Assembly: GCA_023386585.1 (NCBI GenBank)
Contig: JAEWJM010000007.1
Location: 1-64,000 of the forward strand
Reading direction: 5' to 3'
Source of the DNA: Bacteroidota bacterium
GTDB lineage: Bacteria; Bacteroidota; Bacteroidia; Flavobacteriales; Flavobacteriaceae
Length of the DNA stretch: 64,000 nucleotides
A model generated the notes under the pieces. It did no database searches, had not been told where the DNA came from, and saw only the letters and a list, made by a program, of their open reading frames with translations. The translations under genes and the position numbers were made by a program. Within the stretch, counting starts at the first letter, position 1. The number at the start of each line of letters is the position of its first letter. This document shows positions 26,848 through 35,107 of the stretch, in pieces.

Positions 26848-26931
26848 GCTTTGAGCTGTAAGCTTTTAGTTTTGAAAGGCAGCTTTTGGCCCGTTTCTAT
26901 CAGTCGAAAGGACCAACCCGCCCACGAACAG
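26848..26931 (+). repeat. Short-word run and an inverted half-copy of the dispersed repeat
   Basis: GAGCTTTGAGCTGTAAGCTTTTAG-type words follow tadA. CCGTTTCTATC at 26891-26901 is the inverted partner of GATAGAAACGG in the next repeat copy (26939-26949), so a partial copy may lie here in opposite orientation. Confidence 0.5.
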
Positions 26932-27014
26932 TAGCCCGGATAGAAACGGAAATCCTGTTGTGGCGCAGAGAAACGAAGCCGCAACAGATTGCAGTGAATA
27001 GCCGGAAAAGCTTC
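26932..27014 (+). repeat. Dispersed bulged-hairpin repeat, copy 5
   Basis: TAGCCCGGATAGAAACGG, AAATCC, stem TGTTGTGGC...GCCGCAACA (nine pairs, one G-U), then GATTGCAGTGAATAGCCGG and AAAGCTTC. The stem differs in sequence from all other copies but keeps pairing and the unpaired C. Confidence 0.85.
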
Positions 27015-27083
27015 AAAAAACCAACGATAGGGTGCATGATTGAGGTGCAGGGCCAGGCCTACGGCTCTCTGCCCACAGCCCAT

Positions 27084-27114
27084 AAAAAAACCGCCTCTCT
27101 TTCGAAAGGCGGTT
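27084..27114 (-). terminator. Terminator of the RNase G gene
   Basis: AACCGCCT / AGGCGGTT stem. The minus strand continues into a T run (A run at 27084-27090). Confidence 0.88.
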
Positions 27115-27118
27115 GGTA

Positions 27119-28660
27119 TTAATCTGTTATCTCTTTTCCGTTTTCGTCAAAGAAATGATATTCGAGGAATGTGTATGCGTCGCGCGGCTTGATCTTTATC
27201 CATTTTTTGTGCTCCATGAACCATTTTGAGCGCAGTGATGGAAAGCCTTTGGTAAGATAGGCTTCCACAAAAGGATGCGTGTTAAGCGTAAGCCTTTTGC
27301 GGCTTTTCAGCAGCCGGTCGATATCAGTTTTGATCTTATCGATAATTCCGATCGGTGCCTCAATTTCGCCGTTTCCGTTGTGCGGATCTTCTTCGCGCGT
27401 CTTGATGTTGACTTCAGGGCGGACGCGTTGGCGGGTAATCTGGATCAACCCGAATTTACTTGGCGGAAGGATCTTGTGTTTGGCCTTGTCGTCGCTCATT
27501 TCCTGCCGCAGGAAGTCGAAAAGTTTCTTGCGGTTATCGGGATTGGACATATCGATGAAATCAATAACAATAATTCCGCCCATATCGCGCAGGCGCAATT
27601 GCCTGGCTATTTCGGCGGCGGCGATCATGTTGACTTCCAGAGCGGTGTCTTCCTGGTTGTTGGCCTTGTTGGAACGGTTTCCACTGTTTACATCGATGAC
27701 ATGGAGTGCTTCCGTATGCTCGATGATCAGATAGGCTCCTTTGCTCATGGACACCGTTTTCCCGAAGGAGGTCTTGATTTGCCGTTCGATATTGAATTTT
27801 TCAAATATCGGGTCTTTGGACTGGTAATGCTTCACTATATTTTGTTTTGTCGGTGCTATTTCCAGTACGTAATCTTTAATTTCGTAATACAACTCCTCAT
27901 CATCTATGTGGATTCCGCTGAAGGAATCGTTGAAGACGTCGCGCAGTATTGAAGATGCCCGGTTGAGCTCTCCCAATACTTTTGACGGATGATGGGCAGT
28001 TGGTAATTTTTTGCACATTGCAGTCCACCTTCCCAGGAGGTTCTGCAGATCTTTGTCGAGTTCAGCGACTTTTTGCCCTTCGGCTACCGTTCTAACGATA
28101 ATTCCGAATCCTTTTGGCCTGATTGATTGTACAAGTCGTTTAAGACGATCCTTCTCTTCTTTTGACTCGATTTTTTGTGAAATCGAGATTCGGTCAGAGA
28201 AAGGAACGAGAACGATAAAGCGGCCTGCCAGCGAAAGCTCTGAGCTGATTCGCGGACCTTTGGTCGATATAGGTTCTTTGACGACCTGGACGAGGACTGA
28301 CTGGTTGGGGCTCAGCACATCGGTGATGGCTCCGTTTTTGTCAATTTCTTTTTCAAATTGGAAGTTCTTGAGGGAATAATCCTTGATTTTCCCTGCTGCA
28401 ACCAGCTTGATGAATTTCAGCGACGAGGCCAGGTTGGGCCCAAGGTCGTGATAGTGCAGGAACGCATCTTTTTCAAAGCCGACATTTACGAAGGCTGCAT
28501 TCAGTCCTGCTACGGGTTTCCGGATTTTTGCGATAAAAATATCGCCCACCTGGAAATCGCTTTTTTCCTCATCTTTGTGTAGTTCAATCAGTTTTCCATC
28601 TTTTAAAAGGGCAAAATCTACGGCTTCAGAACTCGATCTGATGATTAATTCTTTATTCAC
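27119..28660 (-). CDS. rng: Ribonuclease G (RNase E/G family)
   Basis: A 513-residue endoribonuclease acting in 16S rRNA 5' maturation and mRNA decay. An S1 domain lies near residues 35-130 (VGDIFIAKIRKPVAGLNAAFV, KDAFLHYHDLG), then the catalytic domain with metal site VIDVNSGNRSN and GGIIVIDFIDMSN, and KFGLIQITRQRVRPE. There is no long C-terminal scaffold, so G-type rather than E-type. Upstream, on the same strand, lie the 30-residue basic protein and HU genes. Confidence 0.95.
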   Translation of the reverse strand: MNKELIIRSSSEAVDFALLKDGKLIELHKDEEKSDFQVGDIFIAKIRKPVAGLNAAFVNVGFEKDAFLHYHDLGPNLASSLKFIKLVAAGKIKDYSLKNFQFEKEIDKNGAITDVLSPNQSVLVQVVKEPISTKGPRISSELSLAGRFIVLVPFSDRISISQKIESKEEKDRLKRLVQSIRPKGFGIIVRTVAEGQKVAELDKDLQNLLGRWTAMCKKLPTAHHPSKVLGELNRASSILRDVFNDSFSGIHIDDEELYYEIKDYVLEIAPTKQNIVKHYQSKDPIFEKFNIERQIKTSFGKTVSMSKGAYLIIEHTEALHVIDVNSGNRSNKANNQEDTALEVNMIAAAEIARQLRLRDMGGIIVIDFIDMSNPDNRKKLFDFLRQEMSDDKAKHKILPPSKFGLIQITRQRVRPEVNIKTREEDPHNGNGEIEAPIGIIDKIKTDIDRLLKSRKRLTLNTHPFVEAYLTKGFPSLRSKWFMEHKKWIKIKPRDAYTFLEYHFFDENGKEITD

Positions 28661-28858
28661 ACTGTAAATTTTTATCCAAAAGGTACAGGGTAAAAGGTTT
28701 TGGGTACAGGGAAACCCTGCGCCTTGTGCCTTGTGCCATGAACCAATCCTGGATGGTTAAAACATTTTTTATACAGAAATCTGTACGCCGGTGATCCTCG
28801 TTGTGCCGTATTAGGCGGCTATTTCAACTTTTGGATCGATTTCAAAGAACATTAAAAA
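28661..28858. repeat. Degenerate short-word repeats (GTACAGGG / CCTTGTGCC)
   Basis: About 60 bp (28680-28743) are built of GGTACAGGGTAAAAGG, GGGTACAGGG and CCTTGTGCCTTGTGCC words. The remaining 115 bp, just before the terminator of the small basic gene, show no gene or clear signal. Confidence 0.55.
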
Positions 28859-28860
28859 AG

Positions 28861-28884
28861 AAAAAGTAGTTTGCACTACTTTTT
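28861..28884 (-). terminator. Hairpin terminator overlapping the end of the 30-codon gene
   Basis: AAAAAGTAGT / ACTACTTTTT around TTGC is a perfect stem that includes the stop codon. The minus strand ends in a T run. Confidence 0.75.
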
Positions 28885-28968
28885 CTTCTTGTGACGGTTA
28901 GCACGCGCCCGCTTTTTTCTTTTGTGGGTCGCTACCTTATGTCTTTTTCTCTTTTTACCACTTGGCAT
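28876..28968 (-). CDS. 30-residue Lys/Arg-rich protein, probable small ribosomal protein
   Basis: Begins MPSGKKRKRHKVATHKR, continues with KKRARANRH and ends KKKK: 30 residues, over half Lys or Arg. Such proteins bind RNA. The pattern resembles the AURKAIP1/COX24 (bS22-like) class of tiny ribosomal proteins, and the type is seen in many Bacteroidetes; it could also be the extra ribosomal protein reported from Flavobacterium johnsoniae, which I cannot check here. It is too short for normal ORF cut-offs. It lies between HU and RNase G on the same strand, 24 bp after HU, with its own terminator. Confidence 0.78.
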   Translation of the reverse strand: MPSGKKRKRHKVATHKRKKRARANRHKKKK

Positions 28969-28992
28969 AAGTTGTTGGTTTTGTGATTAATA

Positions 28993-29283
28993 TTACTTGG
29001 TTTCGTTATTCGTCTTAACGCCTTCAACAAACACTTTTGCCGGTTTGAATGCAGGAATATTGTGGGCAGGAATTTTTATAGTGGTATTTTTAGAAATATT
29101 CCGTCCTGTTTTTTCAGCCCTGGTCTTAATGATGAAGCTTCCGAACCCTCTCAAGTAAACATTATCTCCCGTTTCCAGTGAAGTTTTCACTTCGTCCATG
29201 AAAGATTCAACTGTTGCCTGAACATCTCCTTTTTCAAGCCCTAGTTTTTCAGCAATCTTAGCTACGATATCTGCTTTCGTCAT
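28993..29283 (-). CDS. HU family DNA-binding protein
   Basis: A 96-residue nucleoid protein of the HU/IHF family that bends DNA as a dimer. It has the N-terminal helix pair MTKADIVAKIAEKLGL, the core GFGSFIIKTR, the DNA-binding arm region KTGRNISKNTTIKIPAHNIP and FKPAK near the C terminus. The ATG at 29283 fits; the longer frame to 29352 is not supported. A TATATTTG promoter box lies 38 bp upstream. Confidence 0.94.
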   Translation of the reverse strand: MTKADIVAKIAEKLGLEKGDVQATVESFMDEVKTSLETGDNVYLRGFGSFIIKTRAEKTGRNISKNTTIKIPAHNIPAFKPAKVFVEGVKTNNETK

Positions 29284-29320
29284 TTTGTGCGTATTTAAAT
29301 TTATGTGATTTTTGAGGTTG

Positions 29321-29328
29321 CAAATATA
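29321..29328 (-). promoter_or_regulatory. TAnnTTTG -7 box for HU
   Basis: TATATTTG on the minus strand, with a TTG about 17 bp further upstream, and a 37 bp leader to the ATG. Confidence 0.6.
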
Positions 29329-29411
29329 GGAATTAAAAAAACAATTATTCAAGCTAAATCATTAAAATTTAACAACATAAACTTTTACTTTTACCCGCTC
29401 GAATTTTTATT

Positions 29412-30440
29412 ATGATTTTTCCTAAGATATTAATCCAATGGTATTTAGCGAACAAGCGCGAGCTGCCATTCCGGGAAACAAAAGACCCGTATTTTGTGTG
29501 GCTTTCTGAAATAATGCTCCAGCAAACGCGTGTTGCGCAAGGGCTTCCTTACTATTTGGCATTTACTGAAGCCTTTCCGACGGTGTCCGATTTGGGTAAT
29601 GCGACCGAAAATGACGTTCTAAAATTGTGGCAGGGCCTCGGTTATTACTCAAGGGCACGAAACCTTCATTTCACCGCAAAATACGTTTCGGAAGAACTAA
29701 ATGGCAGCTTTCCCAACTCCTACGCCGAGCTACTCAAATTGAAAGGAATCGGGCAGTATACCGCCGCCGCGATCGCATCGTTCTGTTTTGATGAACCGGT
29801 TCCTGTTGTTGACGGAAATGTATTCAGGGTGATTGCACGGTATTTCGGGGTTGAGACCGATATTTCTTCATCCGGTGCCAAGGCAGAATTTACCGCTATT
29901 GCCGCCGCGCAAATGCCAGCTCACAACGCCGCTGTCTTCAACCAGGCAATAATGGAATTCGGTGCGCTGCAATGCACGCCGAAAAGTCCGCAGTGCGAGA
30001 GTTGTCCGTTAAATCAAACGTGCTTTGCTTTTCGAAATCATAAAGTGGGCATGCTTCCCGTAAAGAATAAAAAGACTAAAGTCCGCGAACGCTTTTTCAA
30101 CTATCTTGTTTTTTCCGACGAGCTTGACCAAACCATTTTGCGACAGCGTAAGGGAAAAGGCATCTGGGAAAACCTATACGAATTCCCATTGGTTGAAACC
30201 GATACCGAAGCCGATGCCGAAACGATCGCAAATCTCATTTCAAGTGAAAATGCAATCGTTTCAATTGAAGAAATCAACCGCAAACCTATTGTACATAAAC
30301 TTTCGCACCAGCATCTCAAAATAAAATTCAGGAAGATTAAAGTCGAAGGAATTGTCCAAAACGGAATTAAAGCAGAACAACTTCGCGATTATCCAATGCC
30401 TGCGGTGCTTTTTAATTTTGTGGCCGAACATTGGAAGTAG
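29412..30440 (+). CDS. mutY: A/G-specific adenine glycosylase
   Basis: A 342-residue DNA repair enzyme that removes adenine mispaired with 8-oxoguanine. HhH-GPD core: SEIMLQQTRV with the catalytic Glu, LKLKGIGQYTAAAI, and VPVVDGNVFRVIAR with the Asp. The 4Fe-4S loop is C-x6-C-x2-C-x5-C (CTPKSPQCESCPLNQTC). A NUDIX-like C-terminal domain (about residues 225-340) reads 8-oxoG. The ssb promoter lies across its stop codon; mutY-ssb order is typical of Flavobacteria. Confidence 0.96.
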   Translation: MIFPKILIQWYLANKRELPFRETKDPYFVWLSEIMLQQTRVAQGLPYYLAFTEAFPTVSDLGNATENDVLKLWQGLGYYSRARNLHFTAKYVSEELNGSFPNSYAELLKLKGIGQYTAAAIASFCFDEPVPVVDGNVFRVIARYFGVETDISSSGAKAEFTAIAAAQMPAHNAAVFNQAIMEFGALQCTPKSPQCESCPLNQTCFAFRNHKVGMLPVKNKKTKVRERFFNYLVFSDELDQTILRQRKGKGIWENLYEFPLVETDTEADAETIANLISSENAIVSIEEINRKPIVHKLSHQHLKIKFRKIKVEGIVQNGIKAEQLRDYPMPAVLFNFVAEHWK

Positions 30441-30460
30441 TAGCAAACTTTGTATATTTG
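30431..30460 (+). promoter_or_regulatory. Promoter of ssb
   Basis: TTG at 30431 and TATATTTG at 30453-30460 with a 19 bp spacer. It overlaps the mutY stop codon, and the ATG of ssb is 20 bp downstream. Confidence 0.65.
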
Positions 30461-30479
30461 GTTGCATAATTTCTTACAG

Positions 30480-30902
30480 ATGAACGGGACTTTAAACAAG
30501 GTGATGCTAATCGGGCATTTGGGCGATGAAGTGAAAATGCACTATTTCGACGGTGGCAACTGCATCGGCCGTTTCCCGCTCGCAACCAACGAAGTTTACA
30601 TCAACAAGCAGACAAACGAAAAAATTACCTCCACAGAATGGCACAATCTGGTAGTCCGAAATAAAGCCGCTGAAATCTGTGAAAAGTACCTTTCAAAAGG
30701 CGATAAGATCTTTGTCGAAGGACGAATTAAATCCCGGCAATGGCAGGCTGAAGACGGATCAACAAAATACACGACCGAAATTCAGGTGACCGAGTTCACT
30801 TTCCTGACTACGAAAAAAGACATCGAAAATACCCGTCATGGCTCCGATTCGAAATCGGCTTTTGAGGGCCAGAATATTCCCGAGAACGACCTTCCGTTCT
30901 AA
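30480..30902 (+). CDS. ssb: Single-stranded DNA-binding protein
   Basis: A 140-residue OB-fold protein covering single-stranded DNA during replication and repair. It has the SSB start MNGTLNKVMLIGHLG, the core STEWHNLVVRNKAAEICEKY and EGRIKSRQW. The C terminus PENDLPF is the partner-binding tip. The linker is short. The ATG at 30480 follows its own promoter. It is placed between mutY and gldD. Confidence 0.96.
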   Translation: MNGTLNKVMLIGHLGDEVKMHYFDGGNCIGRFPLATNEVYINKQTNEKITSTEWHNLVVRNKAAEICEKYLSKGDKIFVEGRIKSRQWQAEDGSTKYTTEIQVTEFTFLTTKKDIENTRHGSDSKSAFEGQNIPENDLPF

Positions 30903-30913
30903 ACAATTTTATC

Positions 30914-31471
30914 ATGACCGCAAAATCACTCGGCATCGCTGCTTTTTCGGCTATTGTATTTTCGGCATGCAAAAATGACGTCCTTCCTAAACCTGCAGCG
31001 CATTTGCGGCTCGATTATCCCGTAGCGGAATACGTTGCGTTCGAAAACAAGTGTCCGTATGCGTTCCAGATGAATTCGGAAGCGGTCATTAGCGAAAAAA
31101 CGCCGTGCAATTTTACGATCAATTACCCGAAAATGAAGGCTACGATCTATCTGACGTACAAGCCGGTCAACAACAACATTGATGCTTTGCTACGCGATGC
31201 GCAGAAACTCACCTTTGAACACGTGATCAAAGCGGATGACATCATCGAGCAGCCGTTTATAAACAGCAGCGACAAGGTGTTTGGGATGTTTTACCAGGTT
31301 CAGGGAAATGCGGCGACCAATGCGCAATTTTACGCAACCGACAGCCTGAAGCATTTTGTGGCAGGATCAGTGTACTTCTATGCGCGTCCAAATTTCGATT
31401 CAATAATGCCGGCGGCAAGTTATGTGCGCGATGACATGCGAAGGCTAATGGAAACCCTTCGGTGGAAATAA
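30914..31471 (+). CDS. gldD: Gliding motility lipoprotein GldD
   Basis: A 185-residue lipoprotein required for T9SS-dependent gliding in Flavobacterium johnsoniae. The lipobox is VFSAC (Cys19). Family marks are LRLDYPVAEYVAFEN, CPYAFQMN, CNFTINYPKMKATIYLTY and the YFYARPNFDS end. It starts 11 bp after ssb. As I recall the gld cluster of relatives, gldE is usually beside gldD; no gldE is present here. Confidence 0.92.
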   Translation: MTAKSLGIAAFSAIVFSACKNDVLPKPAAHLRLDYPVAEYVAFENKCPYAFQMNSEAVISEKTPCNFTINYPKMKATIYLTYKPVNNNIDALLRDAQKLTFEHVIKADDIIEQPFINSSDKVFGMFYQVQGNAATNAQFYATDSLKHFVAGSVYFYARPNFDSIMPAASYVRDDMRRLMETLRWK

Positions 31472-31473
31472 AA

Positions 31474-31495
31474 AAAGGAACCCGAAAGTTCCTTT
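31474..31495. terminator. Terminator between gldD and the metal-binding lipoprotein
   Basis: AAAGGAAC / GTTCCTTT around CCGAAA, between two convergent genes, A-rich on one side and T-rich on the other. Confidence 0.8.
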
Positions 31496-31514
31496 AATTT
31501 TGTTTGGTGATTTT

Positions 31515-32042
31515 TTACATCGATGCTTTTTCTGAATGGCAAGCTTTTTTTGCCGAACAGCAAGCCGGTTTTTCACCCGCTTTTGCATCCATGTCGCATC
31601 CTGCTTTTTTGGCATCCTTTTTTGAAGCCTTCTTTTTCTTCTTTGTTTTTTCAGGATCGATTACCATGGCGTGGTTGCCCGAGCTTTTCATGTTTGAAAC
31701 CTTGTAGGTTTTTCCATCAGCAGTCGATTCTACAGCGTCAACCAGCTTTTCAGGCGATTGTTTAGCCGCATCAAACTCCACGGTAGCCGTCTTTTTGTCA
31801 AAATCAACGGTCGCTTTTTGAACGCCGTCCATTTCCGAAAGCTTCTTTTCAATTGTCTTCGCACAACCCACTGCACAGGTCATTCCTTCGATCGAAAAGC
31901 TTGCGGTCTCAAGTTTTTCTGTTTTTGCAGTCGTAACGTCTTTTGAAGCCGCTACTGTTGCAGGCTCTGAAGCCGACTCCTTGCAAGATGTTGCGAGGGC
32001 TAAAGTAACCGCCAGCGCAAGAACTGTTTTTGTAATATTCAT
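31515..32042 (-). CDS. Lipoprotein with heavy-metal-associated (HMA) domain and Cys-rich tail
   Basis: A 175-residue envelope protein. A lipobox LATSC (Cys20) is followed by a Thr/Ala/Lys linker. The HMA domain (about residues 47-115) has the loop GMTCAVGCAKT: a CxxxC instead of the usual CxxC. The last 45 residues are Lys-rich then Cys/His-rich (CDMDAKAG, ACCSAKKACHSE), suiting copper or another soft metal. It probably binds metal in the periplasm or outer membrane. No copper ATPase is nearby. Confidence 0.83.
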   Translation of the reverse strand: MNITKTVLALAVTLALATSCKESASEPATVAASKDVTTAKTEKLETASFSIEGMTCAVGCAKTIEKKLSEMDGVQKATVDFDKKTATVEFDAAKQSPEKLVDAVESTADGKTYKVSNMKSSGNHAMVIDPEKTKKKKKASKKDAKKAGCDMDAKAGEKPACCSAKKACHSEKASM

Positions 32043-32073
32043 ATTTAATAATTTTTCAGGTTCTTAGATGGCA

Positions 32074-32081
32074 CAAAAATA
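32074..32081 (-). promoter_or_regulatory. TAnnTTTG -7 box for the HMA lipoprotein
   Basis: TATTTTTG on the minus strand, 31 bp before the ATG. No clear -33. Confidence 0.45.
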
Positions 32082-32139
32082 ACTAAAAATGGCGCTGTTA
32101 TTTCGGAATTTATCAGAATTTTGAACGCTAAATAACTCT

Positions 32140-33006
32140 ATGCCACCAAGTCGCTTAAAATGGGTTCTGTTGATCGCACTTGCGATGATCTGGGGAAGCT
32201 CATTCATTTTGATCAAACACGGACTTTCGGGCCTTACGCCGTTGCAACTTGGCTCTGTCCGGATAATCTGCGCCTCATGCTTTTTGATTGCTATCGGGTT
32301 TCGAACGTTACCGCAAATCCCGACGCGGCAATGGAGGCACATTGCATTGACAGCCTTATGCGGAACTTTTATTCCAGCGTATTTTTTCGCAATTGCCGAA
32401 ACGCGCATTGGAAGCACGATCAGTTCTGTGCTGAATTCACTTACACCGGTGAATGCGCTTGTCCTCGGAATTGCAGCCTTCGGACTCAATTTAAAACGCA
32501 CTCAGATTTGGGGCGTAATCATTGGCTTTGCCGGTACCTTGCTTCTTGTTTTCGCCGGTGATCAGGCAGATGCGACTTCGGATTATCGCTATGCCGGTTT
32601 TGTTTTCGTCGCTACGATATGTTACGGACTCAACGTAAATCTGATCAAAAGGTATATGTCGAACCTGAATCCCTTAACCATCAGCGCCGGAAATTCGCTC
32701 GTCATGCTTGTTCCTGCAATTGTGATTTTGTGCTTCACGGATTTTTTCTCGGGACTCCAATCGGAAAATGTGCAGCAATCGGTTGCGCTGGTGATCCTTT
32801 TGGGAATTATGGGAACCGGAATTGCAAACCTGCTCTTTTTTCGACTGATCCAGATGTCGTCGCCGGTTTTTGCGACTTCTGTAACTTATCTGATTCCCAT
32901 CGTCGCCTTCTTCTGGGGAATGATCGACAACGAATCACTGACTGCACTGCAATGCCTTGGCGCTGCCATCATACTTTGTGGCGTGTATCTTTCGGGGAAG
33001 AAATAA
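32140..33006 (+). CDS. EamA family (DMT superfamily) transporter
   Basis: A 288-residue inner-membrane protein with about ten helices in two EamA halves (VLLIALAMIWGSSFILIKHG at the start; VTYLIPIVAFFWGMIDNE in the second). Family members export amino acids or other small metabolites; the substrate cannot be set. Monocistronic between two divergent or convergent neighbours. Confidence 0.9.
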   Translation: MPPSRLKWVLLIALAMIWGSSFILIKHGLSGLTPLQLGSVRIICASCFLIAIGFRTLPQIPTRQWRHIALTALCGTFIPAYFFAIAETRIGSTISSVLNSLTPVNALVLGIAAFGLNLKRTQIWGVIIGFAGTLLLVFAGDQADATSDYRYAGFVFVATICYGLNVNLIKRYMSNLNPLTISAGNSLVMLVPAIVILCFTDFFSGLQSENVQQSVALVILLGIMGTGIANLLFFRLIQMSSPVFATSVTYLIPIVAFFWGMIDNESLTALQCLGAAIILCGVYLSGKK

Positions 33007-33030
33007 AAAAGGCCACCTTTCGGCAGCCTC
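33004..33030 (-). terminator. Terminator of the M16 protease operon
   Basis: On the minus strand GGCTGCC / GGTGGCC pair with two G-U wobbles around GAAA, followed by TTTTTT. On the plus strand the same positions become mismatches, so it works best for the M16 genes. Confidence 0.7.
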
Positions 33031-33054
33031 TTTATTTATAACAATGAACTATTT

Positions 33055-35106
33055 CTATTGGAAATCAGCATCGGCAACGCCTTCGTTGATTTTAACATCG
33101 GTCGTGTTCAACTCGATTTCAACGCCAACATTCATAACCATCTTGTAAGGAAGTTTAATTCCTTTAACATCACGGTAATCGCTGAAGTAAGACATCTGCG
33201 TCATTTTCTGGCCTTCACGCTCCAACTCTTTTGAGGTAGCTGTTTTGTATCCGGTTTTTACGTCATAATACAAGGTGCTTTTCCCGTCTTTGATCGCATA
33301 AGCATCGCTGCCATTGATGTTCTCGATTCCGGTAAGTTCCAGATTTTTCTTTTTTAGCATCGTAAGTTCATCAAATGGTACTGCGCCTTCCTGCATTTCT
33401 GCAAGGTCTTCTCCTGTGATGTCGCGACGTTGTCCTTGTTGTACCATATATGCGCCTTTGTCGTTCACGACCTGCTTCATAACGGTCATGCCCATTGCTT
33501 TCATTTCAACAGCCATTTTATTCGCCGCGCTGAGTTTGGTTGTCAGTTCAAGCGGCGTTCCCTGAATGGTTCCCGACGCGGTTGTACTCACGGTTTTGAC
33601 TGCGCGAAGTGCTTTTTCACCTCCAACAGCCTTGATGTAATTTTCAACTACCGATTTGGCAGTTACGCCTGCAGGAATTGGTTTCTTAGAGACCGGTTTT
33701 TCAATCGCATTTCCGTATTTGTCGAAATAAAACATCGGAATCTTCAACTTTTCAAGACCGGGAAGAACTTCCGATCCTTTTCCGACAATTATTATCCGGG
33801 TGTTATCACCAAGGAAATACTTGTTGGCAACGCGCTGAATGTCATCCGCGGTAACGGCGTTGATGTTTTTGATGTAATTCTCGTAAAAATCGGCAGGAAG
33901 CCCTTCGGTTTCAATGTTCAATGCATAGCGCGCAACGGTTTGCGGCTTTTCAATTTGCATCACGAAACGTCCAATATAACCAGCTTTTACGTTAGCCAGG
34001 TTTTCATCAGAAACTTTCTCAGTGCGGATTCTTTTGATTTCCTTGAGGAATTCAACAACTGCGCTATCAGTTACGGCATTCCGCACCTGTGAAGATGATT
34101 TGAATGCCTGTACGTAGCGGCTTCCGCCAACGCTTGAGCGTGCTCCGTAAGTCCAACCGTGTGCTTCACGAAGGTTCATATTGAGGTAGCTGTTGAAATC
34201 ACCGCCCAAAACCTGGTTCGCGAGTATTACCGGGAAGAAATCCGGATCTTTCATTTCAAGACGTACCGTGTTAACCAACGCGATTTCCGATTGTACTGCG
34301 TTCGGCATGTCGACAAAGTTGATCTGTGTGTACTGAACGTTCTGCGGATCGGTATATGTCAGCTTTGGCGCTGTCGCTTTTGTCCAGCTTCCAAAATATT
34401 TTTCAACCAGCTTTTTGGTGTCTTTGAAATTCACGTCGCCAATCACAACCAGATAAGCATTGCCCGGAACGAAATAGGTTGCATAGTTGTTTTTTACGTC
34501 GGCAAGAGTAACATTGTTGATCGTTTCCTCGCTCAGGTATTCTCCCGAAGGATGATTCTTCCCAAAGGCAAGTACGTTTGAAACACGCGTTGCAACGGCC
34601 GGAACGCTTTTCTCCTGTGACTTCAAGCTTTCAATGAGTTTCGTTTTTTCCTTGTCGAATTCTTCCTGGGTAAATACAGGATTCAGTGCGCCGTCGGCCA
34701 TAAGCTCAAGGACGCGTGAAGAATACTTTGAAAGGCAGCTTGCCGATGCACCTGAAGAACTGAAATTGATGTCGGCTCCCAAAAAATCAACTTCTTCGTT
34801 GAAAGCGTCTTTTGAGATTTTCTTGGTACCGCTTCCGATGAGCGAGCTTGTCAGTTCGTCTACGCCTTTTTTGTTTCCTTCGGCATACGGAGCGTTGTCG
34901 ATTGTAAGGTTGAAAGAAACCCGTGGCAGTTTGTGATTTTCAACAACCATAACCTTCAGGCCGTTTGGCATCCTGAACATTTGTGGTTTTTTTACGTTGA
35001 TTGCGGGCGCCGGTCCTGGTTTCGGCTGCGGTCTGTTTTGTGCGGTCATGGATACGGTTAAAAACAGGCTGGATAATGCTAATATAAAAGTTTTCATCTG
35101 TTTCAT
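33055..35106 (-). CDS. M16 family peptidase-like protein, probably the non-catalytic partner
   Basis: A 683-residue secreted or periplasmic protein with a signal peptide (FILALSSLFLTVSMTAQ). It has the two M16 halves, but the zinc motif HxxEH is replaced by GVDELTSSL, so it should not be catalytic. An R/Y pair region (GWTYGARSS) typical of the substrate-binding partner is present. The last 200 residues form an extra lipoprotein-like domain. The partner gene lies one base upstream (TAAG-ATG), so the two are co-expressed as a heterodimer-type M16B pair. Start could be 35106 or 35097. Confidence 0.9.
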   Translation of the reverse strand: MKQMKTFILALSSLFLTVSMTAQNRPQPKPGPAPAINVKKPQMFRMPNGLKVMVVENHKLPRVSFNLTIDNAPYAEGNKKGVDELTSSLIGSGTKKISKDAFNEEVDFLGADINFSSSGASASCLSKYSSRVLELMADGALNPVFTQEEFDKEKTKLIESLKSQEKSVPAVATRVSNVLAFGKNHPSGEYLSEETINNVTLADVKNNYATYFVPGNAYLVVIGDVNFKDTKKLVEKYFGSWTKATAPKLTYTDPQNVQYTQINFVDMPNAVQSEIALVNTVRLEMKDPDFFPVILANQVLGGDFNSYLNMNLREAHGWTYGARSSVGGSRYVQAFKSSSQVRNAVTDSAVVEFLKEIKRIRTEKVSDENLANVKAGYIGRFVMQIEKPQTVARYALNIETEGLPADFYENYIKNINAVTADDIQRVANKYFLGDNTRIIIVGKGSEVLPGLEKLKIPMFYFDKYGNAIEKPVSKKPIPAGVTAKSVVENYIKAVGGEKALRAVKTVSTTASGTIQGTPLELTTKLSAANKMAVEMKAMGMTVMKQVVNDKGAYMVQQGQRRDITGEDLAEMQEGAVPFDELTMLKKKNLELTGIENINGSDAYAIKDGKSTLYYDVKTGYKTATSKELEREGQKMTQMSYFSDYRDVKGIKLPYKMVMNVGVEIELNTTDVKINEGVADADFQ

Positions 35107-35107
35107 C

